A stretch of 64,000 nt of DNA from the NCBI RefSeq assembly GCF_000619885.1, contig NZ_JHUZ01000006.1, positions 124,001 to 188,000 of the forward strand, in the 5' to 3' direction. This DNA comes from Balneatrix alpica DSM 16621 (lineage in GTDB: Bacteria; Pseudomonadota; Gammaproteobacteria; Pseudomonadales; Balneatricaceae). The notes beneath the pieces are model-generated. The model made no database searches and was not told the origin of the DNA. It worked only from the letters and a program-made list of their open reading frames with translations. The position numbers were made by a program, and so were the translations under genes. Below, in pieces: positions 46,162 to 56,497 of the stretch (positions are counted from its first letter, which is position 1; the number at the start of each line of letters is the position of its first letter).

Positions 46162-48233
46162 GTGGCTAATTGCAGGGCCTGCTGTCTGAGGTGCTGTAAG
46201 GCCTGCTTGGCACTGCTCCAGCCATACTCCTGTTGCAATTGAGGCAGCGACCAGCGATAGAGAGCTGCCCGCAGGATGGCATCGTAGTCTGACTGAGCCG
46301 GTGCCAATTGAGGCAGTGCCAGTTGGCAGAGGTGATGAAGTGCCAGCTGGCTCTGCGCTAAGCCTGCCTGGCCGTGGCAAAAAATGGCCAGCTCCTGACT
46401 GTCCTCGGTTTGCCAGGCACGTTGTGCCAAGGGTGCGGTACGGGCCAGCGCTTTTAGTACCTCCGGCTCCAGGTCGTAGAGGGGGCCGGGCAGCCAGTCC
46501 AGGAGTTTGGCCCAAAAGCGCTTAGTCAGGCGTTGGCAAAGTGCCTGGCCGGCGGGGCTAAGCGGCAATCCTACCAGCAGGTTGTATTCGGCACTGCTGG
46601 CATCCCGCTCCAACCCCATCCGTAGGGGTAAGTAGCCCTGACTGAGCCAGAAGCTGACCAGCTCGGCACTGGCACCAAAGCTGCTACCCAGTATATCGAT
46701 CTGCTGTTGTTGGCTGAGGTGGGCCAGTTGCTGCAGCATCGCCCTGCCCCCACCCTGACGCCGTCGCTGGGGCGGCACCGCAATCCGCATAATCCGCCGG
46801 TAACGCAGTTGCCCGGCTTCTTTGGCGCCGCCGTGAAAACTCAGGCTCTGTGGCAGTAACTGCCCCGGTGGGCGGCGTTGACCTAACCAGATTGCCTCTT
46901 GCAGGTCGGCCGCGAGTGGCCCTTCTTCGAGGGTAACCAGTGCTCCCTGCCCTGTTCCCAGCTGATAACTTTGCAGGCCCGGCTGGCTGAGCAGTTGTTG
47001 TAAGTCGGAAGGACGGGTGCGGTAGTGGGCCTGGACCAGCAAACCATAGAACTGCTGTAGCGAGGCTTCATCCTTAGCCAGGGCGCTGGCAGTTAAGGGG
47101 TGTAAGTCTGCTGGGGTGGGGGCTGTAGAGGCCGCTGCGACGCTAGCCGCGTTGGTGTCGGCCAACAGCAACCATTGATTGAGCAGCGGCTCCAGTGGGT
47201 CCTGACTGGCCCAACGTACCGGCTGTTGCAAGTGCAGTTGTTTACCCTGGGGATAGTGCTGACGTAAAAACTGGCTAAAGCGCAGGGCAAAGCTGCGCCC
47301 TGTACCCTCATAGCCTTGCAAGGTGGTGGCAAACAGCAGCTTAGGATAGTGTCGGGTCAGACGCTTCAGCACCGGCAAAGCCAGGCTGGCGGCTTCGTCC
47401 ACCAGTAACACATCAGCATGAGGCCAGTGCTGCTGCAGTTCACTAAAGCTGAGCAGTTGCAGACTGCCTCCCAGAGGGGCCCGCCAATGCTGTGCAGTAA
47501 GGGCTTCCAAGCCGCTACAGGCTGGTTGGAGTAGGCTGGTGGCACTGGCCAGTTGCGGCACCGCCACCACCAGGTGGAGTGGATGGGCGGCTAATAGTTG
47601 CTGGCACGCCAGGCCCAGCGCGGTGGATTTACCCCGGCCACGGTCAGCGGTTAACACCAATGGCCGCCGTGGACGTCCTAGCGCATGACGACAGAGTTCG
47701 CTAACCGCCTGTGCCTGTTCTTGGCTGGCATAGGGGGGCTGGGCAGGCGCGAGGGTGGCAGAGGGGCTGGGCCAGCTTGGGGCTATCAGCTCCTGAGGGC
47801 TCCAGCGAATCAGCCCTGGTTGTTGATAACTGGCCTGTATCAAGCGGGCTAAACGCTGTTGCCAGGGGTTACCCTGCTGCCAGTGGTGCAGTGGCGGAGT
47901 GATCAGAATCAGTAAGCCACCTCCTACCAGGGTGCCTGCCAAGGCGGCCAGAGCGTCTGCATCCAGGTGTTCGGTGGCATCCACTACTAGCAACTGGGCT
48001 TCCTGTCCCAGGTATTGTTGGGCCTGGCGTAGGTCGTTGACCGGTGTCAGTGGCCACTCCTTGGCGCCGTGCAGGCTGAAGTGTAACCCCTTAAGTTGGG
48101 CAAGCAGAGGCGCTAACTGGTTGAGGCAGGCAGAGGCACTGCCTTGCCAGTGAACCAGTAGGCGGATGCCGCGCTCGGCGGCTTGGCGTTGCCAATCAAG
48201 TAGTGCAGAGATGGGATTCATGGCGGCGATCAT
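46137..48233 (-). CDS. tmcA: tRNA(Met) cytidine acetyltransferase TmcA
   Basis: Makes N4-acetylcytidine at the wobble position of elongator tRNA-Met, using acetyl-CoA and ATP. The 698-residue protein has an N-terminal DUF1726 domain, a RecD-like helicase domain with Walker A TADRGRGKST near 195-204 and VLLVDEAAS as Walker B, a GNAT domain with the acetyl-CoA loop VPPQRRRQGGGRAM near 488-502, and a C-terminal tRNA-binding region. E. coli TmcA has 671 residues. The start may be ATG 48233 or ATG 48221; neither has a clear ribosome-binding site. It is Gln- and Leu-rich, like several neighbours. Confidence 0.94.
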   Translation of the reverse strand: MIAAMNPISALLDWQRQAAERGIRLLVHWQGSASACLNQLAPLLAQLKGLHFSLHGAKEWPLTPVNDLRQAQQYLGQEAQLLVVDATEHLDADALAALAGTLVGGGLLILITPPLHHWQQGNPWQQRLARLIQASYQQPGLIRWSPQELIAPSWPSPSATLAPAQPPYASQEQAQAVSELCRHALGRPRRPLVLTADRGRGKSTALGLACQQLLAAHPLHLVVAVPQLASATSLLQPACSGLEALTAQHWRAPLGGSLQLLSFSELQQHWPHADVLLVDEAASLALPVLKRLTRHYPKLLFATTLQGYEGTGRSFALRFSQFLRQHYPQGKQLHLQQPVRWASQDPLEPLLNQWLLLADTNAASVAAASTAPTPADLHPLTASALAKDEASLQQFYGLLVQAHYRTRPSDLQQLLSQPGLQSYQLGTGQGALVTLEEGPLAADLQEAIWLGQRRPPGQLLPQSLSFHGGAKEAGQLRYRRIMRIAVPPQRRRQGGGRAMLQQLAHLSQQQQIDILGSSFGASAELVSFWLSQGYLPLRMGLERDASSAEYNLLVGLPLSPAGQALCQRLTKRFWAKLLDWLPGPLYDLEPEVLKALARTAPLAQRAWQTEDSQELAIFCHGQAGLAQSQLALHHLCQLALPQLAPAQSDYDAILRAALYRWSLPQLQQEYGWSSAKQALQHLRQQALQLATQLALPAP

Positions 48234-48412
48234 GCCCCACTCGCCTATCCTCGTCTAGCCTCTCTCGACAGTCGGCGAGCAGCCTCTTAACATGAGCGCC
48301 CCGCCGTCAGGCTGAGTCGTTTTTGCTACGCGGCGGTGTATGCTTAGGCAGGTTATTTTAACCGTGTACTCTGGGTTGCACGGTTGCTTTGTCAGCACAG
48401 GAGAGTAGAACC

Positions 48413-48970
48413 TTGGCAGCCATTCATGTACGCCTAGCCTGCCATACCTTGCGTGAAGGGGGGGTGATTGCCTATCCCACGGAAGCGGTATGGGGCTTGG
48501 GTTGTGATCCCTGGAATCCTCAGGCGTTTCAACGCCTCTTAGCGCTGAAACAGCGCCCTCCCGAAAAAGGGGTGATTTTGGTCGCGGCCTCCATGGCGCA
48601 AATTGAGCCACTGTGGCAAGACCTGAGCGCCAGTCAGCAGCAGGCATTAGCGGCCGATTGGCCCGGCCCCTTTACCTGGATTTTGCCGGATCAACAGGAC
48701 TGGGTTCCCAGCTGGATCAAAGGTAAACACACTAAGGTAGCGGTACGGGTGAGCGCACATCCGCTGGTGCAGGAGCTGTGTCAGGCATTTGGTGGGCCCT
48801 TGGTATCCACCTCTGCTAATCCCAGCGGTCGTCCTCCGGCCCGCTCCGCATTACGGGTGCGTCAATACTTTGGCGCTGACCTCGATGGCTTGGTTCCAGG
48901 ACAACTGGGCGGTCTGGCTCGGCCGACACAGATCCGTGATCTGACGAGCGGCGCCACACTGCGGGCATAA
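48413..48970 (+). CDS. tsaC: Threonylcarbamoyl-AMP synthase TsaC (YrdC)
   Basis: Makes threonylcarbamoyl-AMP for the t6A37 tRNA modification. The 185-residue protein has YPTEAVWGLGCDP at about 21-33, the LKQRPPEKGVIL segment, VAVRVSAHPLV and STSANPSG. The start is TTG at 48413 with AGGAGA upstream; an earlier TTG at 48389 lies before the ribosome-binding site. E. coli TsaC has 190 residues. It is followed by hemF at 61 bases, the conserved tsaC-hemF-aroE order. A 7-bp inverted repeat (AACCGTG/CACGGTT, 48360-48385) lies just upstream. Confidence 0.94.
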   Translation: MAAIHVRLACHTLREGGVIAYPTEAVWGLGCDPWNPQAFQRLLALKQRPPEKGVILVAASMAQIEPLWQDLSASQQQALAADWPGPFTWILPDQQDWVPSWIKGKHTKVAVRVSAHPLVQELCQAFGGPLVSTSANPSGRPPARSALRVRQYFGADLDGLVPGQLGGLARPTQIRDLTSGATLRA

Positions 48971-48992
48971 GCTACAGTCTTGCTGGTGTTGA

Positions 48993-50784
<1,792 letters not shown>

Positions 50785-50792
50785 ATAACTCC

Positions 50793-52211
50793 ATGAATAA
50801 ACGAAAAAAGACAGATACCAAACAGGAAGATGGCTCGGAAGAGATCACTCTTCCCCCCCAGGCAGAGGAATCGGCGCTGGCAGCTGAGCAAGCTGAAGCG
50901 GAAAGTGCTGAGCAGCAGGAAGACGGGGAGCTGCGTGATCTGGCGGATATCAGTAGCTTCGACGAGTTAGGCCTGGAGCCAGCCCTGCTGATGGCGCTGG
51001 AGCAACAAGGTTTGCTGGTGCCTACCGAGGTGCAGCGCATTGCGATTCCCCATGGTTTGGATGGCGAAGATGTGCTGATTTGTGCCCACACCGGCACCGG
51101 TAAAACCCTGGCCTACCTGCTCCCGCTATTGCAGCAGCTAATGGACAAAGCGCCAGCGCAGCGTGATGAAGAGGGATTGCGCGGCTTGATTCTGGTTCCT
51201 ACCCGGGAGTTGGCGGCCCAGGTGTTTCGCATTGCCCGGGTATTGGCCGAAGCAGCCGGCATGCATGCCGGGCTGGTACAGGGGGGGGTGTCCTATACAG
51301 AACAGATCGAGCGTCTACAGCTGTTACCACAGGTGCTGGTTGCGACCCCTGGACGTTTGCTGGATCTGGTACTGGATGGTCATCTCTCGCTGCACCAACT
51401 CCAGGCGCTGGTACTCGATGAGGCCGACCGGATGGTGGAGATGGGCTTTACCCATCAACTCTATGAGCTGATTGAGCGTTTGGGCCCGCGTCCGCAGACC
51501 TGGCTATGCTCCGCCACCTTGGATAACCGGGAGTTGGAGGATTTCTGTGAACAGACCCTGCAACAACCGGTTGAGGTGATTCTTAGTCGCAGTGATGCAG
51601 CGGCCAGCGTACAACAATGGGCGATTCAGGCGGATAACGAACAGCATAAACTCGACCTGCTGTTAGCGTTACTCAAACGGCCAGAGGTAAAGCAGGCACT
51701 GATTTTTGTCAGTACCCGTAAGCAGGTGGAAAGCTTGGCGGCCCATGTGCGCCGTCTGGGTGACCAATGTGAAGGCTTGCATGGTGAAATGTCACAGAAG
51801 GGGCGCAGCTTTATTCTTGGCCGTTTCCGCCGTGGTAAAACCCGTTTTCTGGTGGCCACCGATGTAGCCAGCCGGGGCCTGGATATTGGCCGGGTAAGTC
51901 ATGTACTTAATTACAATCTCCCCTTCGCGGCGGATGATTACGTGCATCGTATTGGTCGTACCGGACGTGCCGGGGAAACGGGCACCGCCTGGAGTTTGAT
52001 CGATACCAATGACTTCCCCCTGTTGGGGCGCATGGAGCGTTATCAGGATATTGAAATTCCCTGGATGAAGGTTGCAGGCCTTGAGCCCAAGAAGAAGCTC
52101 AAACTGAAACCGCGTAAAACCAAGGTAAAAGACAAAAAAGGCAGCAAGGCAGTGGCGAAAAAGAAACCCAAGCCGAGCAAGTTAAAGGCCCGTAAAACCG
52201 GTAAAGCCTAA
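50793..52211 (+). CDS. DEAD-box RNA helicase, SrmB-like
   Basis: ATP-dependent RNA helicase with about 472 residues. The N-terminal 50 residues are acidic and Gln-rich (a low-complexity lead), then come the Q motif (FDELGLEPALL...PTEVQ), AHTGTGKT, PTRELAAQ, a DEAD box in VLDEADRMVEMGF, SAT, and HRIGRTGRAGE. A lysine-rich tail (PKKKLKLKPRKTK... to GKA) ends it. Core sequence and the basic tail most resemble SrmB, a 50S assembly helicase, but RhlB-type identity is possible, so no symbol is given. ATG 50793 lacks a clear ribosome-binding site; TTG 50781, overlapping the aroE stop, is an alternative. Confidence 0.92.
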   Translation: MNKRKKTDTKQEDGSEEITLPPQAEESALAAEQAEAESAEQQEDGELRDLADISSFDELGLEPALLMALEQQGLLVPTEVQRIAIPHGLDGEDVLICAHTGTGKTLAYLLPLLQQLMDKAPAQRDEEGLRGLILVPTRELAAQVFRIARVLAEAAGMHAGLVQGGVSYTEQIERLQLLPQVLVATPGRLLDLVLDGHLSLHQLQALVLDEADRMVEMGFTHQLYELIERLGPRPQTWLCSATLDNRELEDFCEQTLQQPVEVILSRSDAAASVQQWAIQADNEQHKLDLLLALLKRPEVKQALIFVSTRKQVESLAAHVRRLGDQCEGLHGEMSQKGRSFILGRFRRGKTRFLVATDVASRGLDIGRVSHVLNYNLPFAADDYVHRIGRTGRAGETGTAWSLIDTNDFPLLGRMERYQDIEIPWMKVAGLEPKKKLKLKPRKTKVKDKKGSKAVAKKKPKPSKLKARKTGKA

Positions 52212-52258
52212 GCCTTAGTGCCAGCACCCAACAACAAGTTAGTAGACAAGGAGTGGTT

Positions 52259-53131
52259 ATGCCCCTAATGGATTGGGCATTGTTGATGCTGGCCAATACT
52301 GCCTGGGCCTTTAATTCGGTGGTAGGCAAGTGGGGAGTCAGTCATTTTGATCCCCTGCTCTTCACTGCCTTACGTTTTGCCGCGGTACTCTTGTTGCTGT
52401 TCCCCTGGTTACGCTTAGCCCCTGGGCAGTTGCTGCCGGTGCTGCGTATCGCCCTGGTATTGGGGGTGATTCATTTCTCCCTGGTCTTTATTGGTTTGGA
52501 TAAGGCAGGCGGAGTAGGTGCAGTCGCTGTCATCAGCCAGCTCTATGTCCCCTTCACCACACTGCTGGCCTGGTGGTGGCTGCGAGAGCCCTTGAGCTGG
52601 CAGCGCGGCCTGGGCACCCTGCTGGCTTTTCTTGGGGTGATGCTGATTGGCCTGGATCCAGAGGTATTAAGCTATTGGCAGGCGTTGATTTACGTCACCC
52701 TGGCGGCATTAGCGATGGCGGTGGCCACCATCATGATGAAGCAACTCCAGGGAGTGGGGGTGATGACCCTGCAAGCCTGGATTGGCCTGGTGGCGACCCC
52801 TTGTCTGTTGCTGCTGTCCTGGCTGTTGGAGCAGGATCAATGGCTCAAGCTGAGCAGTGCCAGTTGGCAGCAATGGTTGTTACCCCTCTACTCTGCCCTG
52901 GGGGCCAGCTTGGCTGGCCATGCGGTGGTGTATTACTTGCTGCAACGCCATCCCGTAAATTTGGTTACTCCACTGTTGTTGTTATCGCCTTTGCTGGCGG
53001 TGCCGATGGGAGTATGGCTATTGGAGGAAAGCTTTGGCTGGCGCTTTATGCTCGGGGCAGCCTGTACCCTGCTGGGTGTGGGGTTAGTGCATGTCCGCCT
53101 GGAGTGGATCAGGCGGCGCTTACAGTTTTAG
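52259..53131 (+). CDS. EamA family (DMT superfamily) transporter
   Basis: A 290-residue inner-membrane protein with ten hydrophobic segments in two EamA repeats (about 2-135 and 146-285). Seen: NTAWAFNSVVGKW at the N-terminus, the first repeat ending in LGTLLAFLGVMLIGLDP, and the second ending in LGAACTLLGVGLVHV. Substrate is unknown; the family exports amino acids and other metabolites. ATG 52259 has AAGGAG five bases upstream. It follows the helicase gene by 47 bases and converges on the SMR gene. Confidence 0.9.
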   Translation: MPLMDWALLMLANTAWAFNSVVGKWGVSHFDPLLFTALRFAAVLLLLFPWLRLAPGQLLPVLRIALVLGVIHFSLVFIGLDKAGGVGAVAVISQLYVPFTTLLAWWWLREPLSWQRGLGTLLAFLGVMLIGLDPEVLSYWQALIYVTLAALAMAVATIMMKQLQGVGVMTLQAWIGLVATPCLLLLSWLLEQDQWLKLSSASWQQWLLPLYSALGASLAGHAVVYYLLQRHPVNLVTPLLLLSPLLAVPMGVWLLEESFGWRFMLGAACTLLGVGLVHVRLEWIRRRLQF

Positions 53132-53146
53132 CCTTCCGTTTTAACC

Positions 53147-53467
53147 TTAGCTGGGCAGTAATTTGAGTCCCACCAGGCTGACCAGCAGCATGAGCAAGCA
53201 GAGCCCCCGCAGTAAGCCAAGACTTTCCCCCAGCACTAGGGTGCCAATCAGGACGGTGCCCACAATGCCCAGACCCGTCCAAACCGCATAGGCGGTACTC
53301 AGAGGAATCGTACGGATGGCCATCGACAACAACCAGAAGCTGAGGCCACCAAAGGCGATAAAGCCCAGTGTTGGCAGTATCCGGCTCATACCGTCAGAGA
53401 GTTTCAGCATGTAGGTGAAGCCGACTTCGGCCAAGCCAGCCATGACTAATAACCACCAGGCGTTCAT
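53147..53467 (-). CDS. SMR family efflux protein, SugE/Gdx-like
   Basis: A 106-residue four-segment small multidrug resistance protein that works as a dual-topology dimer exchanging protons for cations. The conserved membrane Glu is in AGLAEVGFTYMLK near 14; the TM3 signature STAYAVWTGLGIVG near 59-72 and LGESLGLLRG are typical of the Gdx/SugE guanidinium-exporter side more than the EmrE side. Guanidinium transport is inference, and no guanidine riboswitch is seen upstream. The ATG at 53467 has GGAG eight bases upstream; GTG 53476 is an alternative. It is divergent from the MarR gene across a long dyad. Confidence 0.87.
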   Translation of the reverse strand: MNAWWLLVMAGLAEVGFTYMLKLSDGMSRILPTLGFIAFGGLSFWLLSMAIRTIPLSTAYAVWTGLGIVGTVLIGTLVLGESLGLLRGLCLLMLLVSLVGLKLLPS

Positions 53468-53482
53468 AGGTTTCACTCCATT

Positions 53483-53534
53483 TAGCTTGCCAGGAAGGTA
53501 AATTCTCAGATTTATTTATCTTTCTGGCAAGCTA
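53483..53534. promoter_or_regulatory. Long dyad between SMR and MarR genes, candidate operator
   Basis: Arms at 53483-53502 and 53515-53534 are inverted repeats of 20 bases: 11 perfect outer pairs (TAGCTTGCCAG/CTGGCAAGCTA) and inner pairs interrupted only by two G-T pairings, with a 12-base AT-rich centre. It starts 16 bases upstream of the SMR start and ends 59 bases before the MarR start, so it is probably where the MarR protein binds, but a structured transcript leader is also possible. Confidence 0.6.
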
Positions 53535-53593
53535 TATGGCAAAATTTTTTGCATTCTGCGATTGCCTAGTTGTTGAGGTAGAGGTGTTTGACC

Positions 53594-54112
53594 ATGCAAG
53601 AACATATCAGCGTTGATGAGCTTTTCGCCCAGATGAAGGCCCATTGGCCGCAGGCCTATGCTGGCTCCCACGCGGCGTTGCTATCGCTGTATCGGGTGCA
53701 TGATGCTCTTTACCGCCATCATGAGCGTATCTTGGCGCAGGTGGGGCTGCAGGTCGCGGACTTTGAGGCCCTGACTGCCTTACGTAGTCAGGGAGCCCCC
53801 TATCGGTTAACCCCGACTGAACTAAGGCGCTATCTGATTATGACCTCGGGGGGCTTAACCAAGGTACTGAAGCGTTTGCAACAGCAAGCCTGGGTGGAGC
53901 GCCCCGCCAATCCTGAGGATGGCCGTAGCCAATTGGTGGAGCTAACCGCGGCCGGGCTGGCGATTATTGAGCAGGCCATGCAGGCGGTGATTGAGCAGGA
54001 GCATTCGCTGGCGGATTGTTGGAGCAGCAGTGAGAGCGCCCAACTGCAGCAGTGGCTGGAAGCTTTACATGGGCGCCTGTTAGCTGCTGCAGTCGTTGAG
54101 CGCGGGGATTAA
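53594..54112 (+). CDS. MarR family transcriptional regulator
   Basis: A winged-helix regulator of 172 residues (ATG 53594; TTG 53588 would add two). Seen: a helical N-terminus, LYRVHDALYRHHERILAQVGLQVADFEALTALRSQG as the dimer and first helix-turn-helix part, LRRYLIMTSGGLTKVLKRLQQQAWVER as recognition helix, and the DGRSQLVELTAAGLAI wing. It resembles the MarR regulators near drug or metabolite exporters. The divergent SMR gene is the likely target. The 3' end overlaps the convergent SIMPL gene by four bases. Confidence 0.9.
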   Translation: MQEHISVDELFAQMKAHWPQAYAGSHAALLSLYRVHDALYRHHERILAQVGLQVADFEALTALRSQGAPYRLTPTELRRYLIMTSGGLTKVLKRLQQQAWVERPANPEDGRSQLVELTAAGLAIIEQAMQAVIEQEHSLADCWSSSESAQLQQWLEALHGRLLAAAVVERGD

Positions 54113-54828
54113 TCAGACAGGTAATATTCCACCGTTGAGACAACCCTTACCTTTTTAATGTGCGGATTATTGCTGTCACGGTCTTCAATACTGAACTGCC
54201 CCTGGGAGGCCGTTTTGATTTTACCCAGGCGGCTGGCAGAGTCGGCGGCAAACTTCTCTGCTACTTCACGGGCATTACGGGTGGCAGCTTCGACCATGGC
54301 GGGTTTGATGTCATTGAGCTGATTAAATAAAAACTCAGGTCGTGCATCGTAATCTGCCCCATTGATGGCAATCCCGAGTTTGGCCAACTCCAGCATTTTG
54401 GCTTGGCTGGCGCGTACGTGCTCAATGCGCTCGCTATAGACGGTTAACGTTGAGCTGGCGGAAAAACGATAATTGGTGGCATTAGGGTCGCCATAATCCT
54501 GGGCCTGACGATCACGGATAGCGGGTGTACTTAAAGAGATTTCGGCTTGGTTGAAGCCCTGCTGTAACAGGAATTCCTCCACCTGCTGGTTCTTTTCCTG
54601 TAACGAGCGATATAGCTGGTTGAGATCATTATCCACCAGAGTGAACTTGATCGGCCAAATTGCCAGGGTGGCGGTGACTTCCTGCTCTGCCAGTCCTTTC
54701 ACGGTGACGGTGCGCTCCAACGCCTTGACCGCCAGGAGTGCTTGCGCCCCCTGATAGCCTAAGCCTAACAAGCCGATACTGAGAATCAGGCTGGCACCCA
54801 GCCAGCTGAGGGGGGAAATACGTTGCAT
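54109..54828 (-). CDS. SIMPL domain protein (DUF541), membrane-anchored
   Basis: A 239-residue periplasmic protein with one N-terminal anchor (about 9-32) and a SIMPL domain (about 38-235). Family features are ERTVTVKGLAEQEV, the NGADYDARPEFLFNQLNDIKPAMV centre and ATRNAREVAEKFA. Function is unknown; some family members associate with stress response or oxidative-stress resistance. ATG has AAGGAG seven bases upstream. The GAF-GGDEF gene lies 33 bases upstream on the same strand, so they may be cotranscribed. Confidence 0.87.
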   Translation of the reverse strand: MQRISPLSWLGASLILSIGLLGLGYQGAQALLAVKALERTVTVKGLAEQEVTATLAIWPIKFTLVDNDLNQLYRSLQEKNQQVEEFLLQQGFNQAEISLSTPAIRDRQAQDYGDPNATNYRFSASSTLTVYSERIEHVRASQAKMLELAKLGIAINGADYDARPEFLFNQLNDIKPAMVEAATRNAREVAEKFAADSASRLGKIKTASQGQFSIEDRDSNNPHIKKVRVVSTVEYYLSD

Positions 54829-54861
54829 GCTGGACTCCTTGTCACAGGCGGGGTGAAGGCT

Positions 54862-55941
54862 TTAGCTTAGAGGAGAGCAATGCCCGTCGCTATAGCAGAG
54901 TTGTGCTTTACCCGATTCTTTAGCGTGATACATCGCTTGATCAGCCTGATTAATCAGGGCATCCAAGTGCACCATATCCTTCACTTTGACCGCTCCTACG
55001 CTCGCACCAAGTGCAATGCCCGGCGCAAGTTCATCAGCTTGTTGTAGAAATGCCTGGTACCAGTCGCGTAATTGTTGCTCAAAGTCAGCCTGGGCGGGAA
55101 TAGCGAGTAAAAATTCATCACCGCCATAGCGGCCAATAATAGCTTCGGGAAAGTGCTGTTTGAGTAGTTTGCCGACGCAGGTTAGCAGAGTATCTCCCGC
55201 CGCATGACCTGCCTGATCATTAAAGGCTTTGAAGCCGTCTAAATCGAGAAATAATAAGGTGAAGGGGCGCACATTCAGCCACGCTGACTCGACCCAATGT
55301 TCAATCCGCCGCATGACTTCGGCACGGTTGAGTAAGCGGGTTAAAGGATCATGCTCGGCGGCCCAGTGCAGTTCTTGCTCGATGCGAAATTTCTCAATGG
55401 CGACACTGGCGACACTGGCGGCGGTATCAAGAATTTCCAGCTCAAGCTGACTGGGCATGGCAGGCTGATGGCTATAGATGGCAAAGGTGCCCAGGGTCAG
55501 GCCGGTCGAGCTGAGGATAGGCACAGACCAGCAGGCACGAAAGCCTACTTGATCGACTAATTGACGATAGGCTTTCCAGTTGGGGTGCTGATGGACATCA
55601 TCCGCGATCACCGGTCGTTGCCAGTAGGCGGCGGCGCCACAGCTGCCAACATCTGGGCCAATGGTCAGAGACTCTACTGCCTGATTGTAAAAGTCAGGCA
55701 GGCCGGGTGCATGGGCGACTTGCAGATGTAGGCCATCGGCACTGAGCAGTAAGAGGGAAGCGGTACGGCCAGGGAACAGGGTTTCTACCGTGTCGATCAA
55801 GCTGACGAAAATAGCCTGAGCATCGCGGCTGAGGGCCAGATCACGCAGAATGCGATTAAATGAGCGGTGAGCCTGGAGCAACAGGTCGGCGCCAGGCGTT
55901 AACAGGGTGACAGACTGAGGTGGTGTACTTGAGTGCGCCAC
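54862..55941 (-). CDS. GAF-GGDEF diguanylate cyclase
   Basis: A soluble c-di-GMP synthase of 359 residues: a GAF sensory domain (about 28-185), then a GGDEF domain (about 195-350). The active site is intact: RYGGDEF at about 271-277 and the metal-site LDLDGFK near 233-239. The inhibitory RxxD motif is absent, so product inhibition through that site is not expected. I choose GTG 55941, five bases after AGGAGG; GTG 55947 would overlap that ribosome-binding site. There is no membrane segment; the signal sensed by GAF is unknown. SIMPL follows on the same strand. Confidence 0.9.
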   Translation of the reverse strand: MAHSSTPPQSVTLLTPGADLLLQAHRSFNRILRDLALSRDAQAIFVSLIDTVETLFPGRTASLLLLSADGLHLQVAHAPGLPDFYNQAVESLTIGPDVGSCGAAAYWQRPVIADDVHQHPNWKAYRQLVDQVGFRACWSVPILSSTGLTLGTFAIYSHQPAMPSQLELEILDTAASVASVAIEKFRIEQELHWAAEHDPLTRLLNRAEVMRRIEHWVESAWLNVRPFTLLFLDLDGFKAFNDQAGHAAGDTLLTCVGKLLKQHFPEAIIGRYGGDEFLLAIPAQADFEQQLRDWYQAFLQQADELAPGIALGASVGAVKVKDMVHLDALINQADQAMYHAKESGKAQLCYSDGHCSPLS

Positions 55942-56056
55942 GGCCACCTCCTACCTCGACTAGATGAGCGAATAAATCTTTAGCGATTGGCTAAAAAATG
56001 TTCAGATCATTGTAAAGAGAGGCCAAGCCGCTTGTACAGGCTCGTTGGCGCCAAAC

Positions 56057-56497
56057 TCAGTCACTATAGAACCGTTGCTGAAATTGCAGCTCGTGGGCAC
56101 TGGCGTTGACGTCCGGCTGAATCGATAGCTTGAATGTCAGCAGTTCGTCATTGGTGAAGCCAAACTCACTGAGGTAGTAGATGGCGTCCTGCTCGCGCAC
56201 TTCCTTAAAGCTCAGCTCACGGATCTGACCGATTAAGTTGGTTACCTGGCCGCTGACCAAGGCGGTGCTGGGCTTGCCCTGGTGTTGTACAGCGATATTC
56301 AGCAGCCCTCGACTGTTGGAACGGATGATGCCATAGGCCTGGGCAACCTCTGGGGTGAGGAAGGAAGTATTCAGGGCGCTGTAGTGTACGCTGTAGTCGG
56401 CAAAGTCTTGTTTCTGCTCAGCCTGGGCCCAGCCTGCCAAGAGGCAGCTGGCCAGGGTCAGGCTGCGAGCCAGAGCGGGAAAGCGTGAAATTAACAT
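56057..56497 (-). CDS. DUF4426 domain exported protein
   Basis: A 146-residue protein with a signal peptide (cleavage after AQA near 26) and one DUF4426 domain: FADYSVHYSALNTSFLTPEVAQAYGI and RSNSRGLLNIAVQ are typical. Function is unknown; in pseudomonads the gene follows metW. The ATG at 56497 has AAGGAG seven bases upstream. Its start overlaps the end of the RimL-like gene by seven bases, so it is the last gene of a metX-metW-gate-GNAT-DUF4426 run. Confidence 0.87.
   Translation of the reverse strand: MLISRFPALARSLTLASCLLAGWAQAEQKQDFADYSVHYSALNTSFLTPEVAQAYGIIRSNSRGLLNIAVQHQGKPSTALVSGQVTNLIGQIRELSFKEVREQDAIYYLSEFGFTNDELLTFKLSIQPDVNASAHELQFQQRFYSD

Noticed and set aside
53468-53593. Guanidine riboswitch upstream of the SMR gene
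   Set aside because: The dyad lacks the conserved loop and pseudoknot features of the ykkC-type classes; it fits a regulator site better.
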